Source: an uncultured Sulfitobacter sp. | Lineage (GTDB): Bacteria > Pseudomonadota > Alphaproteobacteria > Rhodobacterales > Rhodobacteraceae | Direction of reading: 5' to 3' | Assembly (NCBI GenBank): GCA_947501805.1 | Contig: CANMXJ010000010.1 | Coordinates: 99,322-163,321, forward strand | DNA: 64,000 bases | In this document: piece after piece, positions 1 to 9,564 of the stretch | Numbering within the stretch: the stretch's first letter is position 1 | Layout of the letters: each line of letters begins with the position of its first letter | Program-made: the position numbers and the translations under genes | The notes under the pieces: model-generated | The model's database searches: none | Seen by the model: the letters and a program-made list of their open reading frames with translations, nothing else | What the model was told of the DNA's origin: nothing

Positions 1-1077
1 CGGCGTGTTGGTATAGACCGCCTTGGTGCGTATCCGCACTGATCCGAGCTTGTAATTGCCGCCCAAGGTATGCGCGGTCATTGTGGTCAGAAACACCTGT
101 TCACCGCCATATGCGCCGCAATCCATCAGCACGGTGGCGTCCCGCCCGACAATTTCACCGTTCTTGGTTACGGCAGAGCGGATATGAATATCCGCGTTTT
201 CCCGGCACAGGCAGGTCATCATCTCTTCTTTGCGCGAGTTCACCAACGAGACAGATCGCCCCGTCTTGCGGGCAAGGATTGTGGCGTAGGGCTCCAGGGA
301 ACAGTCGAATTTCAAGCCAAAGCCGCCACCGACCGCTGGCACTGTCACATGAACCGCCGCTTCCGGCACACCAAGCACTTTGGCCGTGACGCTTTTCACC
401 GTCCACGGAGCCTGCGTCGAGGTGTGGATATGGTATCGCCCGTCCTCGAATGACGCGACAACGGCGCGGGGTTCGAAGGAGACATGGTTCTGGCGGCCCA
501 CCTGATAGGAACCCTCGACAATGGTAACATCATCGCGTGCAAAGGCTGCATCTGTATCTCCACGATCCACCGTTGCCTGCCACGCGATATTGCCGCTGCG
601 GTTGCCGCCCTCAAACAGGATTTCGTAGTCCTCCCAGTCGGGATGGACCAGTGGAGCATCCTGCGACAGCGCTTCGGCCATGGTCAGGACTTTCGGCAGC
701 TCCGCATATTCTATGATGATGGCTTTGGCGGCAGCCCGCGCTTGGGCAAGGGTTTCAGCGGCAATGACGGCGAGGGGTTCACCGTGATAGCGCACCACCT
801 TGTCCGCGAAAACCGGATGATCCGCAATGCCCAGCCCGTGCAGTCCGGGCGCGTCGGCAGCCGTTGCGATGGCCTGCACACCGGGCATTTTGAGCGCGGC
901 ACTGGTATCAAGCCGCGTGATCCGCGCGCTTGCCACGTCAGAGCGTAGAAGCGCGGCGTGCAGCACGTCAGAGCCACCCGCATCGACGGTGTATTTTGTG
1001 CGCCCTTGCAACTTGTCCCGCGCATCTCGGCGCGGCAGGTTCATCACAGCGGTGGTTTTGTCCATCGATTCTGTCAT
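1..1077 (-). CDS. Molybdenum hydroxylase large subunit (CoxL/XdhB-like), 3' end beyond window
   Basis: This is the amino-terminal 359 residues of the molybdopterin-binding subunit of a xanthine dehydrogenase/CO dehydrogenase-type hydroxylase; the frame is still open at base 1. The start ATG overlaps the stop of the 2Fe-2S subunit gene by ATGA. A glycine-rich Mo-cofactor segment (VGGGFGLKFD) is visible at about residue 268. The window ends at VYTNTP, just before the loop (AYxCSFR in form I CO dehydrogenase, AYRGAGR in form II) that separates true CO dehydrogenases from other hydroxylases, so the substrate class cannot be read here. Next to hydantoinase genes, hydroxylation of an N-heterocycle is a better guess than CO oxidation (inference). 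Confidence 0.9.
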   Translation of the reverse strand, partial: MTESMDKTTAVMNLPRRDARDKLQGRTKYTVDAGGSDVLHAALLRSDVASARITRLDTSAALKMPGVQAIATAADAPGLHGLGIADHPVFADKVVRYHGEPLAVIAAETLAQARAAAKAIIIEYAELPKVLTMAEALSQDAPLVHPDWEDYEILFEGGNRSGNIAWQATVDRGDTDAAFARDDVTIVEGSYQVGRQNHVSFEPRAVVASFEDGRYHIHTSTQAPWTVKSVTAKVLGVPEAAVHVTVPAVGGGFGLKFDCSLEPYATILARKTGRSVSLVNSRKEEMMTCLCRENADIHIRSAVTKNGEIVGRDATVLMDCGAYGGEQVFLTTMTAHTLGGNYKLGSVRIRTKAVYTNTP

Positions 1078-1550
1078 GTCCGAACCTCCCCGGACGCGCT
1101 GTTGTGCAGGGACATGACCGCATCAATAATCCGCTCGTAGCCTGTGCAGCGGCAGATATTGCCGGTCAGTGCTGCCTTGACCTCTGCGCGGCTCGGCCTT
1201 GGGTTGTCCTTGAGATAATGCGTCAGGGTCATCACCATCCCTGGAAAGCACATGCCGCATTGCACCACGTCAAAGTCGATGAATGCCTGTTGCACAGGGT
1301 TCAGGGTGTCGACGTTTCCGATGCCTTCGATTGTGGTGATTTCGGTACCTTGCAAGGCTCCTACGGGCAGCAGGCAGGAGGTTTTCGGCTCCCCATCTAC
1401 ATAGATTATGCAAGCACCACAGAACCCTTCGCCGCAAACATCCTTTGCCCCTGTGAGGCGAAAATCATCGCGTAAAGCGTGAAGCAAGGAGGTTCTGGGA
1501 TCGCCTGCAAAGCTGCGCGGTTTGCCGTTGAGTGTGAAATCGACGCCCAT
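1074..1550 (-). CDS. Molybdenum hydroxylase small subunit, two 2Fe-2S clusters (CoxS-like)
   Basis: A 158-residue iron-sulfur subunit that passes electrons from the Mo centre to FAD. The plant-ferredoxin-type cluster ligands are C39, C44, C47 and C59. The second, helical-domain cluster is bound by C98, C101, C133 and C135 (CGMC and CRC). All eight ligands are present and the length is typical. The gene lies directly behind the FAD subunit gene (no gap) and overlaps the large-subunit gene by four bases, so the three subunits are translationally coupled. The order M-S-L matches coxMSL-type operons. Confidence 0.93.
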   Translation of the reverse strand: MGVDFTLNGKPRSFAGDPRTSLLHALRDDFRLTGAKDVCGEGFCGACIIYVDGEPKTSCLLPVGALQGTEITTIEGIGNVDTLNPVQQAFIDFDVVQCGMCFPGMVMTLTHYLKDNPRPSRAEVKAALTGNICRCTGYERIIDAVMSLHNSASGEVRT

Positions 1551-2399
1551 CTATGCGCTCCTTTCCAACTGGCCCATGGCATCCGCAAAGGCCTGTGCCA
1601 CCAAACGCGGCAGAATGCGCAGACGGTAGGTGGCGGGCGCATCAACGCCGTCGCGGGGGGTGAATTCCTGCGTGAGTGATTGCGCCAAATCGGAAATCGA
1701 CAGTCTGCCAAAGGGCTGGCCACTTACCGCAGCTTCAAGCGCATGCCAGCGTTTCGGCGTGGACTCCACCGATCCGACAGCGATACGCGCCGCGTTTATG
1801 GCCCCGTTCTGATCCGGTTCCAGATAGACGCTTACATTTGCCACGGGGTACTCTCCGGCCTGCCGCAACAGACCCCGTGCGTGTGCAGATCTGCCGGAAT
1901 GGCGCGGAATGTGAATACTGGTGAGGATTTCAGTGGACGGGCGAGTCGAGCGGGTTTGTAGGTAATCCTCAAGCGTCAAACTGGCCGCCCCCTCAAATGA
2001 TTGCACCTCAACCTCGGCCCCCAAAGCCAAGAGTGCGGGCACCAGATCAGCGGCGGCAAAGTCCTTGGCACAGATGTTGCCACCGACCGTTGCCATGCGC
2101 CGGATCGCGGGGTTTGCAGAGCGTCCAGCGGCCTGCACAAGCGCGGTCATTTCCGGCACGTCAGAGATGGCGGCAAGCGCGTGATGGGTCACAAGAGCGC
2201 CAATTTTCACCCCTGCATCATTCACCGAAACCAGATGCAGTTCCGGAATCTTTGCCAAAGAAATAAATGTCTTTTCGCAGTCTTCATCCCGCAAAGGCGC
2301 ACGCATGACCCATGTGCCGCCCGCAAACAGAACCGCGCTGTCCCCCAGCGCCGAAACGGCATCCTCAACGCTGGGGGGATATTTAAATCGCTGCTCCAA
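1551..2399 (-). CDS. Molybdenum hydroxylase FAD-binding subunit (CoxM-like)
   Basis: A 282-residue FAD subunit of the xanthine dehydrogenase/CO dehydrogenase family. The FAD-binding motifs are AGGTW at residues 26-30 and TVGGNIC at 104-110, followed by a C-terminal CO-dehydrogenase-flavoprotein domain. It takes electrons from the 2Fe-2S subunit and passes them to NAD or a quinone. It sits between hyuB (one base away) and the small subunit gene, so the Mo enzyme and the hydantoinase are one transcription unit. Confidence 0.92.
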   Translation of the reverse strand: MEQRFKYPPSVEDAVSALGDSAVLFAGGTWVMRAPLRDEDCEKTFISLAKIPELHLVSVNDAGVKIGALVTHHALAAISDVPEMTALVQAAGRSANPAIRRMATVGGNICAKDFAAADLVPALLALGAEVEVQSFEGAASLTLEDYLQTRSTRPSTEILTSIHIPRHSGRSAHARGLLRQAGEYPVANVSVYLEPDQNGAINAARIAVGSVESTPKRWHALEAAVSGQPFGRLSISDLAQSLTQEFTPRDGVDAPATYRLRILPRLVAQAFADAMGQLERSA

Positions 2400-2400
2400 A

Positions 2401-4362
2401 TCAGCTCCAATGGGCTACAGAGCGTTCCTCGAAGCTTTCGCGGAACTGGCGTGTTGAATTGGGCATCAACTCTCCCGTACCCCAGTCAAGGATCACTGCA
2501 TATTTGCGCACGGCGTCCATCTCGTTGATCTTGCCATCGACATACAATTTCGACACTTCGGCCGGATCCATACGCGCCCAGTCCACGCGGTTGGCGCGAA
2601 TATGAGCGCGCGCCTTTTCGGTGGCTGCCGCGTCGATCTGGTAATCCAGCATGTCCTTGTCGATCACCTTGATCACAACGCCGTAGTCCGTTTCGGCGCG
2701 TTCAACCGAGACATATTCGTCGATCACGTCTTCCAGCACGTCATTGGGATCACGGTCCATCGGATCGCCGTATCCGCCGCCGCCCGCCGTGGGCCGGCTG
2801 AATTTATCCCCGCTCTTCATGGGATAGTTGGAGAAGACGGAGCCAAGCCATTTTTCCTCGCCGGTATCTTCGTGCACCACGCTAAGACCATGTGGCATGG
2901 AGGGCAATCCGCCCTCGACACCCCAGACAACCGCGCGTTCACGGTCGCAGATGTAGGACATGACGGTGTTGTCGGCCTCAAGCAAGGTGGACGCCTTGAT
3001 CACACCCGCGCCACCGCGCCATTTGCCCGGACCGGGGCTGTCTTGCAGAATCTGGAATTCATCCGCCCGCGTTGGATTGACCCGTTCGTTGCCTTCCGAG
3101 GGTTGCGACATCAGGCCGGTGCCGAAACAGGCCGTGGTGACATCGCTGCCGTCCTTGCCGTTGCGTCCCCCCCAACCACCGGGGAGCCATTCGTAGAACA
3201 TATAGATCGGCTTTTCCGGCTTGCGCAGGTCGTTGCCACCCGCCAGCAGGTATTCAAGGTTGAACGCGCAGGCGATGGCACGTTCCGGCATGATCTTGGA
3301 CCACATCTCGAAAATCGCGTTCATGATCTTTTCGAACGGCATCAGGAAGCCGGTCACGGCGATGGGCCATTCGGCGCTGACAACGCTGTCTTTCGGTGTC
3401 TTGATCTCAACCATGCGGTAGAAGCCGCTGTTCATTGGCAGATCGGGGAAGAAGGTCTTCATCCCTGCAACCACCGCCGAGAATGTCGCGCCATGGCCGG
3501 AGTTGTAGATCGACGCAATGGTCGGGTGGCTGCCCTCGAAATCATAGGTGATCTGGTCACCTTTGATCGTCATCTTGATGTGGATCGGGATCATGCCTTC
3601 GCCCGCACCGGGATCACGGTCAATGTAATCCACCGCTTCCCAGGTGCCATCAGGCAGGTCCAGGATACGCTGGCGTACGGAACGCTCAACGTAGTCCTGC
3701 ACCTCGTTCATGCCTTGGGTGACCTGACCACGGCCATATTTACCAACCAGACGCTGCAATTCACGTTCGGCCACTTGCGTTGCCTGTGCCTGCGAATGGA
3801 TGTCACCGATGATCGACGCGGGGTCACGGGTGTTTGCGGCAAGCATATTGGCCACGTCAGAGCAGAACTTGCCCTTGTGCCACAACCGCAGCGGCGTGAT
3901 ACGTACCGCTTCGCCAAACATTTCCTTGGCTGTTACGTTAAACGATCCGGGAACGGAACCGCCCAGATCGGACCAGTGGCCGTTGGATTGAGAGAACCCG
4001 ATCAACACTTCTTCGTCGAAAATCGGCCGGATGAGGCGCACATCGCTAAAATGCGTACCACCCGCATAAGGGTCGTTGATCGCATAGACGTCACCGGGGT
4101 ACATGTCCCCCTCGAATGCGCGGATCACGTCCTTGCAGGTATAGTGCAAGGTGCCGACATGCACCGCGATGTCAGCGTTGCCCTGCGCCACGCAATTGCC
4201 ATCCGCATCATGCAAACCGTTTGAAAAGTCACGATTGTAGATCACGAAGGAATAGCAGGTGCGCAGCATCTGTTCGGCCATCTGGTCGACAGATGTGATG
4301 AAAGAGTTCTTTAGAACCTCGAAGGTAACCGGGTCCAGTTCCTGTGTTGTTGTGCTGTTCAT
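2401..4362 (-). CDS. hyuB: Hydantoinase/oxoprolinase B subunit (HyuB)
   Basis: A 653-residue protein of the HyuB family, the partner of HyuA in ATP-dependent opening of cyclic amides (N-methylhydantoin, 5-oxoproline) and, in relatives, in acetone or acetophenone carboxylases. The conserved NDPYAGGTHFSD block is at residues 96-107, and a glycine-rich SPGPGKWRGGAG block lies in the last third. A C-terminal tail of about 100 residues extends beyond the core. The start codon is three bases after hyuA in the same direction. The true substrate is unknown; the neighbouring Mo hydroxylase suggests a heterocycle that is first oxidised and then opened. Confidence 0.9.
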   Translation of the reverse strand: MNSTTTQELDPVTFEVLKNSFITSVDQMAEQMLRTCYSFVIYNRDFSNGLHDADGNCVAQGNADIAVHVGTLHYTCKDVIRAFEGDMYPGDVYAINDPYAGGTHFSDVRLIRPIFDEEVLIGFSQSNGHWSDLGGSVPGSFNVTAKEMFGEAVRITPLRLWHKGKFCSDVANMLAANTRDPASIIGDIHSQAQATQVAERELQRLVGKYGRGQVTQGMNEVQDYVERSVRQRILDLPDGTWEAVDYIDRDPGAGEGMIPIHIKMTIKGDQITYDFEGSHPTIASIYNSGHGATFSAVVAGMKTFFPDLPMNSGFYRMVEIKTPKDSVVSAEWPIAVTGFLMPFEKIMNAIFEMWSKIMPERAIACAFNLEYLLAGGNDLRKPEKPIYMFYEWLPGGWGGRNGKDGSDVTTACFGTGLMSQPSEGNERVNPTRADEFQILQDSPGPGKWRGGAGVIKASTLLEADNTVMSYICDRERAVVWGVEGGLPSMPHGLSVVHEDTGEEKWLGSVFSNYPMKSGDKFSRPTAGGGGYGDPMDRDPNDVLEDVIDEYVSVERAETDYGVVIKVIDKDMLDYQIDAAATEKARAHIRANRVDWARMDPAEVSKLYVDGKINEMDAVRKYAVILDWGTGELMPNSTRQFRESFEERSVAHWS

Positions 4363-4365
4363 GGC

Positions 4366-6393
4366 TTAACCCTCCACCTTGATAAGAATGTTCATGTATT
4401 GATCGACGGTTGCCGTGGTGTTTGGCGGCACAACAACGGTTGAATCAACCTGTTCGACAATCGCCGGGCCGCTGAATTCGGCACCGGCCTTAAACTGTGC
4501 ACGGTCATAGACGTTGGTGGTGCAACGCTCGCGTTTGAACCAGACGTCGCGCTGGCCGATAGGATCTGGCGTGTTCTTGACCACCTCGTAAGACGGCAGT
4601 TCCGCCTTTGGCACCATGCCTGTCGCCTTGACACCGACGCGGAATATGCTGACTGGCGCGTCTTCGCGGCGGAAGTTGTATTCATGTTCGTGCTGGTTGT
4701 GGAATCCGTCGATCAGATCGCTGGTGGACGTGACCTTGGCAGGTGCTGGCACGGCGAGCGAGCGCCACTGGCCCTGATACATCATCTCGACCGTACGCTG
4801 GAGTACGGTGTCTTTCGCCGCGACACCTTCATGGCGCAGACGCTCGACCGCTTCGGCTTCGATTTTGGCGAAAGCAGATTCCAGATCTTCCGGTTTGGTC
4901 GTCGCAGCATCGGCCATAAAGCTGTCGGAGAAGTCGTGCTGGATATCGACCAGCAGACAGCCCATCGCAGAGGTGACGCCGGGGTTCGGCGGGATGATCA
5001 CAACGGGGATCGACAGTTCTTTGGCGACCGCAGCGCCATGCAACGCCCCCGCCCCGCCAAAGGCCACCAGCGCAAAATCACGCGGGTCATAGCCACGGGT
5101 GATCGACAGCAGACGCACCGCATTGGCCATGTTCGCATTTGCCACGTCGATGATCGCCTCGGCTGCTTCGTGCAGCTCCATACCAAACGGTTCGGCCACG
5201 GTATCGCGCACGGCTTGTTCCGCCAGTTTCGGGTCCAGCGTGATATCGCCACCCGCAAGGCTCGTGCCCAAGCGGCCCAAGACCACGTTAGCGTCACTGT
5301 TGGTCGCCACTTCGTTGCCGTTGGAATAGCACGCAGGCCCCGGCATCGCGCCTGCCGATTGCGGGCCGTTGCGTAGCGAGCCACCTTCGTCTTTCCAAGC
5401 CAGTGATCCGCCACCCGCGCCGATGGTCAGCACCTCGATGCTCGGGAACCGGATTGGGTATCCGTATTCGATGTACCAGTCTTTGGTGACAGTCGATTCG
5501 CCTTGGTAGGCCAGTGACACGTCCGTGCTGGTGCCACCCATGTCAAAGCCGATGGAATTTTCATAGCCGCACAGATTTCCGATAAACCGGCTGGCTAGGG
5601 CACCTGCCGCGATGCCCGATCCGGCCAGACGGGCCGCGAAATCCTTGACACTGGCAGGGGTCATAACGCCGCCGCCGGTGTGCAGCAACAACAGGTCGCG
5701 CTCGTATCCGCCGTCCGACAGCTTGTCGCTAAGGCGGGAAACATAATCGACCACCACAGGGGATACGGCAGCGTTCACCATGGTTGTCGAGAAACGCTCG
5801 TGTTCGAAAATCTCCGGCATGATCTGGGACGAGATCGAAACATGCACATCCGGCAGCACCTCTTGCAGAATTTCTTTCATCCGGCGCTCGTGTTCACCAT
5901 TCACATAGGAGTTGATGAAGCAGACAGCGATGGCCTTCACGTCGCGCCGTTTCAGAATTTCGGCAACGCGGCGGGCTTCTTCCTCGTCCAGTTCCTCGAT
6001 GATCTTGCCCGCGGCATCAATGCGCCCTTTGACTGTCAGGCGATCACGGCGCGGGATGTATGGTTTGGCAACGTCCTTGTAGGTGTCCCAAAGGTCTTCC
6101 TTGTTGGAGCGGCGGATTTCGACCACATCGCGGAAACCTTCGGTGCAGACCATCGCTGTGCGCGGTAGCTTGCGGGTGATCAACGCGTTTGTGGCAACAG
6201 TTGTGCCGTGTGAAAACATGGTCACATCCGAGAGATCAACCTTGGCATCAGACACCCCCGTCATAATCGCCCGCATCGGATCATCCGGCGTCGACGGTGT
6301 TTTTTCGATGCGGATCTGGCCCGTATCCTCGTCCATAATACAGACGTCGGTGAACGTCCCGCCTACATCAACTGCAACCCTTGTTTTTGTCAT
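4366..6393 (-). CDS. hyuA: Hydantoinase/oxoprolinase A subunit (HyuA)
   Basis: A 675-residue ATP-binding subunit of the hydantoinase A/oxoprolinase family, with an ASKHA-type fold. The phosphate-1 motif VDVGGTFTD lies at the very start, FDMGGTSTD in the middle and GAGGGSLAW just after it. I chose the ATG at 6393 because AGGAAG lies seven bases upstream; the frame also holds ATGs at 6396 and 6438. It probably forms a complex with HyuB and spends ATP to open a cyclic amide (family knowledge). The 111 bp before it, behind the AraC gene, is the likely promoter of the hyuAB-Mo hydroxylase operon. Confidence 0.92.
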   Translation of the reverse strand: MTKTRVAVDVGGTFTDVCIMDEDTGQIRIEKTPSTPDDPMRAIMTGVSDAKVDLSDVTMFSHGTTVATNALITRKLPRTAMVCTEGFRDVVEIRRSNKEDLWDTYKDVAKPYIPRRDRLTVKGRIDAAGKIIEELDEEEARRVAEILKRRDVKAIAVCFINSYVNGEHERRMKEILQEVLPDVHVSISSQIMPEIFEHERFSTTMVNAAVSPVVVDYVSRLSDKLSDGGYERDLLLLHTGGGVMTPASVKDFAARLAGSGIAAGALASRFIGNLCGYENSIGFDMGGTSTDVSLAYQGESTVTKDWYIEYGYPIRFPSIEVLTIGAGGGSLAWKDEGGSLRNGPQSAGAMPGPACYSNGNEVATNSDANVVLGRLGTSLAGGDITLDPKLAEQAVRDTVAEPFGMELHEAAEAIIDVANANMANAVRLLSITRGYDPRDFALVAFGGAGALHGAAVAKELSIPVVIIPPNPGVTSAMGCLLVDIQHDFSDSFMADAATTKPEDLESAFAKIEAEAVERLRHEGVAAKDTVLQRTVEMMYQGQWRSLAVPAPAKVTSTSDLIDGFHNQHEHEYNFRREDAPVSIFRVGVKATGMVPKAELPSYEVVKNTPDPIGQRDVWFKRERCTTNVYDRAQFKAGAEFSGPAIVEQVDSTVVVPPNTTATVDQYMNILIKVEG

Positions 6394-6504
6394 CATCTCT
6401 TCCTGTCTTGGTTTCATCCAGACCCTGTTTTCGGACAAAGCAAAGCCATGCCTCCAAAGAGGGTCAATTCAAGTAATTCAAATTTTGCGTTTTAACGGCG
6501 GGAG

Positions 6505-7467
6505 TTAGACCGCCTTTGCCGCTTCCAAACGGCTCATCTTGCGGGTTTCCGTTGGCGTGCAACCAAAGCGGTTCCGGTAGTGTTTGCAGAATTGGGCTTG
6601 ATCGTAAAAGCCCCATTTGTAGGCGATATTTGCAACGGTTGTGGTGTCGTTCACCATGCGCAGCGCCTCGTCACAGCGGGTCAGACGCTTGTCACGGATG
6701 TAGCCGACGATGGAATGGTCGCTCTCGGCAAACAAACGCTGGAGATAGCGCAAGGAGATGCCGCAGGATTCCGCAACCAGTTGCGAATTCAGATTTGGAT
6801 TGGCGAGGTTGTCGCGGATGAATTGTTCCGCGCGTTGCAGATGTGCAGCGCGAATGGTCGAGGACGAGCTGTCCAGAATGCGATCGTCGCTGCGCATTGC
6901 GAGACACAAGAGGTCCAACAACTGCTGGCCCGCGATGTCACGGGCCGCATCGTTGATCTGGTCCACACATTTGATGGTGTTGCGCACCGCCCCGACAAAG
7001 AAAGACCCGACACCCTGCGTTGCATCGAAGGTCAGTGCGCCAAGCCGATCAGTCGCCCCAAGACGCGAGCGCACGCTTGCCGTTGGTACCTTGAGCACCC
7101 AGAGCTTGTTGCGTTTGCCATGCCAGAATTCGTACGGCATGTCACCGCGCTCAACCAGAAAGCCACCAGGCGCGCATTTGGTATCACGCGAGGATTGCTT
7201 AAAATGCACATCCCCTCTGTGCGGGATGGTAATCAGCAGACTGCTGTCTTTTTCATTGGCAAAATGGGTGCGCTTGCGGTGGTACAGAACGCCGTCACAT
7301 TCCATCTCGGAGAGGCCAAGAATACCAAGTGACCAGGAATTCAACTTCCCTTCAAACTCCGCCTCGTTGTTACATTCGGCGGACAGCGGAAAATAGGTCT
7401 CGGACAAGGTTCGTGCCCAGAGTTCGTTCTTGTTGGTCTCGTCGCAATGAGCCGTCGAAAAAAACAT
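6505..7467 (-). CDS. AraC-family transcriptional regulator
   Basis: A 320-residue regulator with an AraC-binding-like N-terminal ligand domain (about residues 10-200) and a C-terminal double helix-turn-helix. The signature segments ESCGISLRYLQRLF and YDQAQFCKHYRNRFG are visible near residues 235-300. It lies between the importer operon and the hyu-Mo hydroxylase operon, all on the minus strand, so it is the likely activator of one or both (inference from position). It resembles the AraC proteins next to other amino-compound and aromatic catabolic genes. Confidence 0.9.
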   Translation of the reverse strand: MFFSTAHCDETNKNELWARTLSETYFPLSAECNNEAEFEGKLNSWSLGILGLSEMECDGVLYHRKRTHFANEKDSSLLITIPHRGDVHFKQSSRDTKCAPGGFLVERGDMPYEFWHGKRNKLWVLKVPTASVRSRLGATDRLGALTFDATQGVGSFFVGAVRNTIKCVDQINDAARDIAGQQLLDLLCLAMRSDDRILDSSSSTIRAAHLQRAEQFIRDNLANPNLNSQLVAESCGISLRYLQRLFAESDHSIVGYIRDKRLTRCDEALRMVNDTTTVANIAYKWGFYDQAQFCKHYRNRFGCTPTETRKMSRLEAAKAV

Positions 7468-7583
7468 AGTCTCCCCCAGATGAAGGGCCCCTTCCTAGTA
7501 ATCGAAGGTTGCCCAGTTGAAACAGTATGATCCGGATATTAACCGAATACTTGTCGAAATGCGCATAAACCTTTGGAAAGCGG

Positions 7584-8567
7584 TCACCGCGCTTTGGTCT
7601 TGATGGCGTCCAATGCCGCGCCAAAAATCAGGATTGCACCGATTACAACAGGCTGCAACGATCCGTTGATTTGTTGCAAATTCATGCCGATGGACAGGCA
7701 GACGATCAGCAGTGCGCCGTAAATCGGGGCCGAAATGCCACCCGATCCGCCACGCAAAGACGCCCCACCGATGACAGCGGCGGCGATGCTGTTGAGCACC
7801 AGTGACGTGCCGAGGTTCGGCTCTCCCGATCCGGTTTGTGCCGTCATCAACAGCCCCGCAATAGAGGCCAGGACGCCGCTGGTGACGTAGGCCAGAAACA
7901 GATGCTCCTTGACCCGCCGTCCCGCTACATGGGCTACTTCATTGCTGTCACCCAGCACATAGAGAACACGACCGTGCACGGTGCGGGTCAGCGAAAAATG
8001 CATCGCATAAGCAACCAAACCCGCAATGATCAGAGGGATTGGCAACATGAGGATGATCATCTGGTTAAAGGCATAGCTGAAGGCTTCAGGCAGATTAAAG
8101 ATAGGAAAACCGCCCGAAATTGTTGTCGCAACACCGGTGAAAATACTCATCGTGGCAAGCGTTACGATAAATGGGTTGATACGGCCGTAGGCGACCAACA
8201 CACCGTTGACCGCACCAATGACAAGACCAATCAACAACCCCGTCCCGACACCAAGCGCAATGCCAAGCCCCGTGCCATAAAGCGGCATCACGGCTGTCAT
8301 TACCATCGAAGACGCCACCGAAACCAGCGAGACATTTGCACCAACTGAAAGGTCAAATCCACGGGTGATGATCACCACCAATTGTGCGCAGGCGACGAAA
8401 AAGAACAGCGAGGATTGCTTCATGATGTTGACGATGTTGTCGCCCGAGAGCATCGCGGGTTGCAGCAAGGCAAATAAAACGACAACGCCGACAATCGCCA
8501 AAGGCAGCAGCAAATGTGGGCCCACGGCCCGCAGATCAATACCGGATGGTTGTGCCTGATCAGACAT
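7584..8567 (-). CDS. ABC transporter permease, RbsC type (second permease)
   Basis: A 327-residue inner-membrane permease of the ribose/xylose (BPD_transp_2) type with about nine to ten hydrophobic segments; the GGFDLSVGA segment is typical of RbsC. The start at 8567 is chosen for the strong GGAGGA twelve bases upstream; the longer frame to 8606 has no such site. It overlaps the first permease gene by eight bases. Two different permeases in one operon suggest a heterodimeric channel. The substrate is probably not a sugar given the binding protein (see the gene at 11145). Confidence 0.9.
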   Translation of the reverse strand: MSDQAQPSGIDLRAVGPHLLLPLAIVGVVVLFALLQPAMLSGDNIVNIMKQSSLFFFVACAQLVVIITRGFDLSVGANVSLVSVASSMVMTAVMPLYGTGLGIALGVGTGLLIGLVIGAVNGVLVAYGRINPFIVTLATMSIFTGVATTISGGFPIFNLPEAFSYAFNQMIILMLPIPLIIAGLVAYAMHFSLTRTVHGRVLYVLGDSNEVAHVAGRRVKEHLFLAYVTSGVLASIAGLLMTAQTGSGEPNLGTSLVLNSIAAAVIGGASLRGGSGGISAPIYGALLIVCLSIGMNLQQINGSLQPVVIGAILIFGAALDAIKTKAR

Positions 8568-9564
8568 GGTTGCTCCTCCGGCTTTCACGGAAACTTTCGG
8601 CGGCAACAGCGATCACAATAACCAGACCTATGATGATGATGTGGTATTTGCTGTCGATCCGCGCGAGGCTCATCCCATTGCTGAGAACGGCAAGGAACAG
8701 CGCACTGAGCGCGACCATCTGGATGCGCCCCACTCCGCCTTTCAGCGCAACACCACCGATGACGGCCACAGAGATACTTTCCAGCATCAGATTACTGCCC
8801 AAGGTCGCTTCGCCCGAACCCACCCGTGCGGTCAGGAACAAACCGACAATCCCTGCCAACAAGGCGCTGAGGACATAGGCCAGCCAGATGTATTTACGTG
8901 TGTTCAAACCCGACAGGCGCGATGCCTTTTCATTGCCGCCAACGGCGTAGAAATAGCGGCCTAACCGCGTTTGGTTTTGCATATACCACAAGACCGCAAG
9001 CACAATCGCTGCCGCATAAACGATATAGGGCAGCCCAAAGACCTTGCCGCGCCCTATTTCGCGGGTGAACAGCTCCGGCATGTCATAGATCGGCGTGCCT
9101 CCCGTGACGTAGCCCGCGATCCCTGCGGCAATTGTCATCGTGCCGATTGTCACCATGAATGGTGAAATCTTGAGGACTGAAACCAGAAATCCGTTTGCAA
9201 TCCCCACCATCAAGGCAGGGATCAGCCCCATCAAACAGCCAAGTGCAACAATCACGCCTGCACTTTCAATGCCCATCGAGGACAGGCCGACCATCGACAG
9301 CGCCGAACTCACACTGGTCAGCGCCACGATGGCACCAACAGAAATGTCAAAGCCGCCAACAATGATCACCAACATTTGCCCCGCCGATATGATCGTCAGG
9401 AACGATGCGTTGCGCAACACGTTGATCAGGTTGGAGGTGCGCAGGAAGCGCGGCTCGTATAGCGCCAGCAAGACGCAGGTCAGCACCAGTACAAAGGGCA
9501 GAATACCGATGGTTTTCATCAGCTTGCTTGCGCGGCTTTCAGAAAGGGCAGCTTGAGCGGTCAT
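8560..9564 (-). CDS. ABC transporter permease, RbsC type (first permease)
   Basis: A 334-residue polytopic membrane protein homologous to the downstream permease; both contain VIIxxGFDxSVGA in the third membrane segment. It overlaps the ATPase gene by four bases (ATGA). It should form the transmembrane channel together with its neighbour and be driven by the double ATPase encoded just upstream. Confidence 0.9.
   Translation of the reverse strand: MTAQAALSESRASKLMKTIGILPFVLVLTCVLLALYEPRFLRTSNLINVLRNASFLTIISAGQMLVIIVGGFDISVGAIVALTSVSSALSMVGLSSMGIESAGVIVALGCLMGLIPALMVGIANGFLVSVLKISPFMVTIGTMTIAAGIAGYVTGGTPIYDMPELFTREIGRGKVFGLPYIVYAAAIVLAVLWYMQNQTRLGRYFYAVGGNEKASRLSGLNTRKYIWLAYVLSALLAGIVGLFLTARVGSGEATLGSNLMLESISVAVIGGVALKGGVGRIQMVALSALFLAVLSNGMSLARIDSKYHIIIIGLVIVIAVAAESFRESRRSNHV

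Noticed and set aside
1..1077. Assignment of the Mo subunit as aerobic CO dehydrogenase (coxL)
   Set aside because: The deciding active-site loop lies outside the window, and the hydantoinase neighbours favour another substrate.
2602..4224. 540-codon open frame on the plus strand opposite hyuB
   Set aside because: It is the antisense shadow of a clear HyuB protein, has no ribosome site, and its residues are dominated by the His/Arg/Asp pattern typical of antisense frames in high-GC DNA.
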